Under the pieces are notes generated by a model. That model saw nothing but the letters and a program-made list of their open reading frames with translations, was not told the origin of the DNA and searched no databases. Of a stretch of DNA of 64,000 bases, positions 57,513 through 64,000 are shown in pieces. Source of the stretch: Salticus scenicus (taxonomy: Eukaryota > Arthropoda > Arachnida > Araneae > Salticidae); the NCBI GenBank assembly GCA_963930645.1, contig OZ005652.1, positions 264,199,356 to 264,263,355 of the forward strand, written 5' to 3'. Position numbers and translations under genes: made by a program. Every line of letters starts with the position of its first letter. Position 1 is the first letter of the stretch.

Positions 57513-57905
57513 TTATTTGATCGAATTAAATTTTTTCCAAGCTATAGACAGCAAAGTAGAGTCAGATTTTTCATTAATAATTTTATCGCGATTAAGATAG
57601 ATAGCTAAATTTTCCAAAAATCCAAATCGGAAACGCATTTGGCATAAAAAATAATTTTTGCATGCTAAAAATTAAAACTATGGTCAGATTCCCAACTATG
57701 CTTCGCAATAGAAGATATAGATATTTCTTCTTTAACGACATATCGAGAATGTTCTCCTAAACGGCTTTCAAGATTTCTTTTTGTTTGACCTATGTAAAAT
57801 ATAAATCAAAACACTTACAAGGAACATTATAGATACCCCATTTATGAAGCTCAGGAACAGAGGATTTAGTTGAAGGGAATTGAAAATTTTTAAATTCACC
57901 AAAAT
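57513..57905 (-). pseudogene. Second Penelope-like element, GIY-YIG end only, frameshifted
   Basis: Read on the minus strand, a segment ending in KWGIYNVPCK (about 57840-57810) gives the GIY half. After a one-base shift, IYIGQTKRNLESRLGEHSR gives the YIG half with the Arg and His expected of the endonuclease. KEEISISSIAKHSWESDHSF continues the same domain. A stop follows, then two further frame changes, and the last codons end in SIAWKKFNSIK with TAA at the complement of 57513-57515. The order matches the intact domain at 44020-44341, but the sequence differs enough to be another PLE family or an old copy. Its 5' side is cut off at about 57905 inside a tandem retroelement tail, consistent with 5' truncation on insertion. 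Confidence 0.8.
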
Positions 57906-59070
57906 CTATACAGTTCGTGTGGCAGTGACGTATAACATGAAAAATAATTTCAGCCTGTAAGCCATGATAAAGAATTTTTCTTTGTGTCTCTGTAAAAAAA
58001 AAAAAAAAAATGTAATTGTTTCATTTACCTAAATCTATACAATTCTTGCGACAGTAACCTATAATATGTATATAAAATTTCAGCTCAATCGATCAAGGCG
58101 TTTAGACGCTATCACACTTTTAAAAAATTGGGCCCATAGGTCATAATGATAAAGAATTTTTCTTTGCGTCCCTGTAAAAAAATTATACTTGCAACATTCA
58201 CCAAAATAAATAGGGTTCTTGCTACGGTAACCTATAGCATATGTACCAACTTTCAGAAATTTCAACAAAGCGTTTAGGAGCTATCGTGTTCACTAACACA
58301 CATACACACATACACGCATACATACGTCACCGTAAAAAATGTCAAAAATTAACTAAAGGGACCTCAAAAGGTGTGGAAACACCAAAATCTCAATGTCGGA
58401 TTTTTTTATATGATTACAATACTTTCCTTACATAGGTATGTTCGGAAAGTAATGATTTGAACCCACAGGTCATAATGATAAAGAACTTTTCGTTGTATTC
58501 CTCTAAAAATCAATAAATGATTCACCAAAATTTATACTGTTCTGGCGACAGTAACCTACATGTATATAAATTTTCAACTCAATGGAATCAAGGGTTTAGA
58601 CACTATCGCACTTTAAATTATTGGAGCCCATAGGCCCTAATGACAAAGAATTTTTCTTTGTATCCCTGTAAAATAAATAAATAAATACACAAGCTAGATT
58701 CATTAAAATCGATACGGTTCTTGCGATGATGACAAATAGTTTGTATATAAATTTTCAATTCAGTCGAATAAGTCATTTAAACGCTGTGACACTTTAAATA
58801 TTTTGAGCTCATAAGCCATAATAATGAAGAATTATTCTTTGTGTCCCTGTAAAAAGAAGTATAAGTGCAAGATTCACCAAAATCAATAGGGTTCGTGCTA
58901 CGGTAATTTATAACACACATATCAACTTTCAGCTCATTTGCACAAACTGTTTGGATGCTATTGTGCCCATTCACACACAAACACACACGCATACATACAC
59001 ACACATATATACTTTACCGTAAAAAGAAACTCAGGGCCATCAAAACGTATAGATACACCAAAATCACAAA
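57906..59070 (+). repeat. Tandem retroelement-tail repeat (about 165-180 bp units in two larger blocks)
   Basis: ATAATGATAAAGAATTTTTC with CTTTG.GTCCCTGTAAAAA recurs near 57966, 58144, 58477, 58639 and 58821. Between copies are TTCACCAAAATC.ATA, a CTTGCGACAGTAACCTATA-like stretch and TTTCAGCTCAATCGA..AAGGCGTTTAGACGCTAT. Two blocks end in CACACATACACAC runs (about 58292 and 58972), about 680 bp apart. No coding frame. Confidence 0.75.
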
Positions 59071-60040
59071 GTTGATTTTTTTTCATGAGTATACTAACCT
59101 TACAATATTCGGAAAAGAATAAATAATCAATTTTTTCCCCCTCTTTTCATCATCTGCAAACTAAAGGGAATGTATAATATTTTAGTTTATTTTAAATTAG
59201 CAGTGTTTTTAATCAACTTAATGAAAATCAAATAAAAAAATATCAGTTACATAATCATTAATGGCTGTACATCACTTGTTTTTGATTTGCTTAAAACAGC
59301 CACCAAAAGAATTATTTATATTTAAACATTCTTTCTTCATATAAAGTAGCTACATAAATATTTCTCTAACGTGGATCGGCAAAATTCAATCGTAAGATTG
59401 AATTTTGTCGAAAGCGTACGACACTGACGCAAGTAATAAAATACCCGAGGACAAAAAATAATATTTATGCATGGAGAATATGACAGACACACTGACTCAA
59501 ATCATGATATAATCAGAAAAATGACAATGTATTGATCAATATTTAACCTGTAGGAAAAATGACATTTGTCTCATGAGGTCATTTTATAGAAAACTATATT
59601 TTTAAAAATTGCATCTTTACAATTTTTGCAAGCGTTATTTTAAACTTTGCAACACTTTAAAGGTATAAACAGAACATGAACTATTGTCATAAATTGATAG
59701 AAAAACGCAGTAATAAATAGTAAAATCAAAACAGGTGTTAGGTTTTTTTTTTTTTTTTTTTTAACAAATAATTATGTGAAAATAAATAAAAAGGCATTGC
59801 CAACATAGTTAGAAAAAAAAAAATAAATAAATAAATAAATAAATCAAATTAAATTAATAATAATAATAATAATAATAGTAATAAATAAAAATAAATAAAT
59901 AAATAAATAAATAAAAGTCTCCATGGGGTATTACACTGAAGCCTTGGAAGTATGAAAACTACGTCATTAACCATGAGTTTTTTTTTTTTTTTTTTTTTTT
60001 TTTTGAAGTGAAAACTTCTTTAGGCGCGTTGAGCACTTTT
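59071..60040. other. No gene; hairpin and simple repeats
   Basis: A hairpin CAAAATTCAATC (59380-59391) / GATTGAATTTTG (59396-59407) has a 4-base loop. (AAAT)n and (AAT)n tracts fill 59818-59916, with T runs at 59743-59762 and 59979-60004. Confidence 0.6.
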
Positions 60041-60170
60041 GGGTGAATAAAAATCTTTGAATTCCCGTCATCGTCAGCTGACGCTTTCCATTTGAAGGGA
60101 ATACTTTTGGGTGAACAAACATCATTGAATTCGCGTCATCGTGAGCAAACGCTTTTCACCCTTGTATGAT
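60041..60170 (+). repeat. Two-copy direct repeat of about 70 bp
   Basis: ACTTTTGGGTGAA..AAA.ATC.TTGAATTC.CGTCATCGT with an ACGCTTTCC/ACGCTTTTC end occurs at about 60027-60095 and 60106-60160. Confidence 0.7.
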
Positions 60171-60241
60171 ACAAATAATGTATCATACAATTAACTTGCT
60201 AATGAGAAGAGTTAATAATTATATACTGTATATTGTTTTAA

Positions 60242-61425
60242 AATCTGGTGCGGCTCTACACGACTTCTCTCATTTCCGGGTACTGTCTCTATTGCAGTTA
60301 GACCTCACAAAACCGTGACAAAGCCCTAAGCTGCCATTTTTCTCACGTTTTTACAATCTGGTGCGGCTCTACACGACTTATCTCATCTCCGGACACTATC
60401 TCTTAAAGATTGCAGCCGGAAACGTTGCAGTTAGAGCTCACAAAACCGTGAGAAAGGCTAAAGCCGCAATTTTTCTCACGTTTTTACAATCTGGTGCGGC
60501 TCTACACGACTTCACTCATCTCCGGACACTGTCTCTTAAAAATTGCAGCCGGAAACGTTGCAGTTAGACTTCACAGAACCATGAGAAAGACCAAAGCCGC
60601 CATTTTTCTCACGTTTACAAAATCTGGTGCGGCTCTACACGACTTCTCTCATCTCCGGACACTGTCTCTCACAGATTGCAGCCGGAAACGTTGCAGTTAG
60701 ACCTCACAGAACCGTGATAAAGGGCAAAGCCTCCATTTTTCTCAGGTTTTTACAATCTGGTGCGGCTCTACACGACTTCTCTCATCTCCGGAAACTGTCT
60801 CTATTGCAGTTAGACCTCACAAAACAGTGAGAAATGCCAAAGCCGCCATTTTTTTCACGTTTTACAATCTGGTGCGGCTCTACACGACTTCTCTCTTCTC
60901 CGGACACTGTATCTTAAAGATTGCAGCCGGAAACGTTCCAGTTAGACCTCACAAAACCGTGATAAAGGCCAAAGCCGCCATTTTTCTCACGTTTTTACAA
61001 TCTGGTGCGGCTCTACACGACTTCTCTCATCTCTGGACACTGTCTCTATGCCAGTTAGACCTCACAAAACCGTGAGAAAGGCCAAAGCCGCCATTTTTCT
61101 CACGTTTTTATAATCTGGTGCGGCTTTACACGCCTCTCTCACCTCCGACCACTGTCTCTTAAAGATTGCACCGGGAAACGTTGCAGTTACACCTCACAAA
61201 ACTGTGAGAAAGTCCGAAGCCGCCCTTTTTCTCACGTTTTTACAATCTGGTGCGGCTCTACACGACTTCTCTTATCTCTGGGCACTGTCTTTATTGCAGT
61301 TAGACCTCACAAAACCGTGAGAAAGGCCAAAGCCGCCATTTTTCTCACGTTTTTACAATCTGGTGCGGCTCTACACGACTTCCCTGATCTCCGGACACTG
61401 TCTCTATTGCAGTTAGCGCATTAAA
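60242..61425 (+). repeat. Tandem array with two unit lengths, 133 and 113 bp
   Basis: AATCTGGTGCGGCTCTACAC recurs at 60242, 60355, 60488, 60621, 60754, 60866, 60999, 61112, 61244 and 61357. The spacings are 113, 133, 133, 133, 112, 133, 113, 132 and 113. Long units include a TTAAAGATTGCAGCCGGAAA segment between CTGTCTC and GCAGTTAGACC that short units lack. All share AAGCCGCCATTTTTCTCACG. The frames of about 68 codons in it are by-products. Confidence 0.95.
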
Positions 61426-61582
61426 TGAAATTGTAATATAATTTTTGTAGTAGTAGATTATATTAATGAATAAAAAAACACTTCATTTATTTCCTACACA
61501 ATAAAATATTTCCTGACGATTCAAGAAATACACACGTAATTGTTCACGTTTTCACTTCTGTCGGCACTCCCGAAGTGCAACT

Positions 61583-61583
<1 letters not shown>

Positions 61584-61618
<35 letters not shown>
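61584..61618. repeat. Poly-T run
   Basis: About 34 T residues. Confidence 0.9.
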
Positions 61619-61619
<1 letters not shown>

Positions 61620-61849
61620 TTTTCTTTGAATGATTTTATTTAACTATCATTAGCGTTTCATCTCACAGTATTAATTTGGTTCTAATGTTTATTTGGCTTT
61701 AGATGAAATAAAATTTTAAATTGGTTGGTGAAATTGGTTCAAGATTTCTGAGTTTCAAATTTTAAAGGTAAATAAGAAAAGAAAGTGCAAAAATTTTGCT
61801 CGGGTTTGCAGTTTATCTGTAAAATAACATAAAACGATCAACAATTTTT

Positions 61850-62925
61850 TTTTTAGTGCGGAGGACTATTAGTCTCAATCTACGGATGAAACGTTGTCGC
61901 CAGTTTTACGATGGTTGGGCATTTATCAAAATCGAAAATTTACCGAAAATATAATTGAATAATTTGAAAGCAATGTTATAATTTGAAAAATAAATAAATA
62001 AATAAATAAAACTAAAAGTCCTCTGTACTAAACTAAATTCTGCTTTTGCCAGGACTTCATCAAAATCGTTTTTTTTTTTTTTTTTTTTTTTTTTTTCTTT
62101 TTAGTACGGAGGACTATTAGTCTCAATCTAAGGATAAAACGTTGTCGCCAGTTTTACGATGGTTGGATATTTATCGGAAATATAACTGAATAATTTGAAA
62201 ACGATGATATAATTTGAAAAAAAAAAAAAAATAAATAAAAAATAAAAGAAAATAAAAAATAAAAAATATATATAGTTTCCGTACTAAACTAAACTTTGCT
62301 TTTGCCAGAATTTCATCAAAAAAAATTTTTTTTTTTTTTTTAACGGTCTCTATTAGTCTCAATCTACGGATAAAACGTTGTAGCCAGTTTTACGATGGTT
62401 GGACATTTATCGGAAATATAATTGAATAATTCTGTGCCGATAAGTATAAAGGATTTAAGTCCATATTCTTGATTTTTCAGGAGACGAAAAATAGAGGCTA
62501 ACTAAAAACTAATCAGAAAAATCGATTAGGAAAAAGGGATTATGTTGATTTATACCCTTTATACCATTCAGTAATTGTCAGCCTTCATTTAATAAAGGGA
62601 AAAAATTGAATTAAATACTTTATACCAATGATTAATGGTCAATTTCTGACTTGAATCTTTTTTTACCAATTGATTTTCTCAAAGACTAAATGACATGGAT
62701 TTAAATCCTTTATACTAATCGATAGAGAATGTTTTTTCTGAGTCTGACTATGTACTTAACTCAAAATCGACATTTTTGGACTTAAATCCTTTATACTTAT
62801 CAGTACAGAATTTGAAAGCGATGTTATAATTTGGAATATATATATATATATAAATTGTCTTCCGTACTAACCTAAATTCTGATTTTTCCAGAATTTCATC
62901 ATCTTTTTTTTTTTTTTTTTCTTTT
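61850..62925 (+). mobile_element. Three tandem copies of the GGACTATTAGT MITE
   Basis: Copies start near 61855, 62104 and 62340 with CGGAGGACTATTAGTCTC or a decayed form, then GGATAAAACGTTGTCGCC, AGTTTTACGATGGTTGG and ATAATTGAATAATTTGAAAG. They end in GTACTAAACTAAATTCTGC and TTGCCAGAATTTCATCA, followed by a T run. The ends are loosely inverted (GGACTATTAGT / ACTAAAAGTCC). The third copy is split by 62432-62808. Confidence 0.75.
62432..62808. mobile_element. 377-bp MITE with 32-bp inverted ends
   Basis: The left end (62432-62463) reads CTGTGCCGATAAGTATAAAG then GATTTAAGTCCA. The right end (62777-62808) is its reverse complement with two mismatches. AATT lies on both sides (62428-62431 and 62809-62812), while neighbouring MITE copies have a single GAATAATTTGAAAG here, so AATT is a 4-bp target duplication. 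Inside, AAATCCTTTATACTAATCG-like words repeat in both orientations. Confidence 0.88.
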
Positions 62926-63340
62926 TTTAAGAAAAAGAAAAGAAAAGAAAATTAATAATAATCAGTATCGAAACGGACAGTATCGAAAAAGTTGAAGAAG
63001 CCCTTTTTTAGACAAAAATACACAATTTATTTTAATTTTTAATTGTTACCGAAAAAGTTTACGAGTTGGTTTTAATTTTTTTTCGAAATGAAAAGAAATT
63101 CACACGTAAATATTAAAATTGATACAAAACTTTGTGAAAAATTAAACTTGCAGGGTAAAATTAACGCCATTATAGCTCTAGGGGTATATATATATATTTT
63201 TTTTTCCAGGAATTTGTTTGTATATTTATTTTATTTATTTATTTGAAAAAAAAAGAAAAAGAAAAGAAATTTAATAATAATCAGTATCGAAACGGACAGT
63301 ATCGAAAAAGTGTAAGAAGCCCTTTCTTATACAAAAATAC
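62925..63340 (+). repeat. Direct repeat of about 95 bp, copies about 318 bp apart
   Basis: AATCAGTATCGAAACGGACAG with TATCGAAAAAGT and AAGAAGCCCTTT lies at 62960-63010 and 63279-63325, each preceded by an AAAAGAAAAGAAA tract and followed by ACAAAAATAC. Confidence 0.8.
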
Positions 63341-63600
63341 CAGGAGTGGATCAAGACAGCACATTTGCTCCTTTGAAATAGACATCTAAATTTTTAATTG
63401 TTGTCTTTAAATTTTTCAACCATAAAATAAAATATGCTTTCACGTGAAAAAAAAAAAAAAAATAAATAAATAAAATATCAAATTTGTTCATGTATGTACT
63501 TACGGATAATACGTAAGTATCGTAATTTCGTGCACTTTTGCGATTCAAACACATCAAGGTAGGGGTATCAATTCTTTTTTTTCTTTTTTTTTTTTGGGGG
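63341..63600. other. No gene; T/G homopolymer junction at about 63574-63610
   Basis: Unique AT-rich sequence ending in a T run followed by about 16 G. Confidence 0.6.
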
Positions 63601-63610
63601 GGGGGGGGGG

Positions 63611-64000
63611 AGAGAGAGTTGTGTGCGCGATAGTGATTTCAGCGAAAAAAAGTTACATGCGTTCTCAGATTCATGCACAGCGAGGTTGGGGTGTCCAGTG
63701 ATGATTTTTTTTTTTTGGTTTTCATGTGAGCGAAGCGAACATACGTGCGTGATAGTGATGGCTTCGAAAACGAGTTACATGCGCTCTCAGATTCATGCAC
63801 AGCGGGGTTGGGGTGTCCAGTGATGTTTTTTTTTTGGTTTTCATGTGAGCGAAGCGATAGTGATGGCTTCGAAAACGAGTTACATGCGTTCTCAGATTCA
63901 TGCACAGCGAGGTTGGGGTGTCCAGTGATGTTTTTTTTTTTTTTTTTTTTTTTTTTGTAAGCGAAGGGAACATACGTGCGTGATAGTGATGGCTTCGAAA
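63611..64000 (+). repeat. Tandem array of 105-126-bp units, continuing past the window
   Basis: GATAGTGAT recurs at 63629, 63751, 63856 and 63982. Units carry GGCTTCGAAAACGAGTTACA, TGCGTTCTCAGATTCATGCA, CAGCGAGGTTGGGGTGTCC and AGTGATG then a T run of variable length. The 105-bp unit lacks an AACATACGTGCGT segment. Frames on both strands are by-products. Confidence 0.9.

Overview
The window looks like intergenic or intronic DNA from a large, AT-rich, repeat-swollen arthropod genome, most likely a spider or other arachnid. This is an inference from the transposon mix and from retroelement tails ending in a palindromic TACTTCCTTATAC sequence; I recognise no host gene, rRNA or functional tRNA. 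The readable proteins are all transposon relics: a 5'-truncated Penelope-like element (PLE) with the end of its reverse transcriptase and a GIY-YIG endonuclease, a second dead PLE tail, three decayed Tc1/mariner-type transposases, and a Helitron replication-protein fragment. Everything else is tandem repeats, foldback elements, miniature inverted-repeat elements, simple repeats and undated unique sequence.

Layout. 1-6380: an unassigned repeat (family A, about 620-bp units built of about 165-bp subrepeats with CTGTCTGTC blocks). One unit is split by a 2.8-kb insert (family B, a 315-bp tandem array bounded by 15-bp inverted repeats), and further units follow in head-to-head inversion. 6400-6690: six copies of an 11-bp motif. 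9737-10058: a clean 322-bp MITE. 12150-14735: an uninterrupted family A array that includes the empty-site counterpart of the split unit. 15440-17260: degenerate tandem repeats. 19640 and 20070: hammerhead-like RNA motifs. 23157-26152 and 31590-32899: two CACTG-ended elements that carry tRNA-like B boxes at the same internal position; the first also contains an RTE-like insertion. 27014-28373: a 1.36-kb foldback element. 29841-31085: a Helitron fragment abutting a 177-bp compound satellite.

35722-36748: a long-TIR element that itself contains a 140-bp hammerhead-like insert with a 12-bp target duplication. 37568-38755: about 40 copies of a 29-bp minisatellite shared with the compound satellite. 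38765-39804: MITE copy, degenerate tandem repeat and retroelement tail. 43051-45609: a DNA transposon holding the PLE, whose 3' region carries a hammerhead-like motif. 48330-48780: a polypyrimidine tract, followed by a 19-bp perfect hairpin. 50705-52502: one mariner-type element inside another. 55171-56166: a foldback element enclosing a 212-bp near-perfect hairpin MITE. 57513-59060: dead PLE and a related tandem tail. 60242-61425: a two-length (133/113 bp) tandem array. 61850-62920: three tandem MITE copies, the last split by a 377-bp TIR element. 63600-64000: another tandem array running off the end.

The pieces do not form a pathway. Their value is as a stratigraphy of nested insertions and as a set of self-folding, possibly ribozyme-bearing, retroelement pieces. 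All family assignments come from reading the sequence alone; boundaries of degenerate repeats are approximate.
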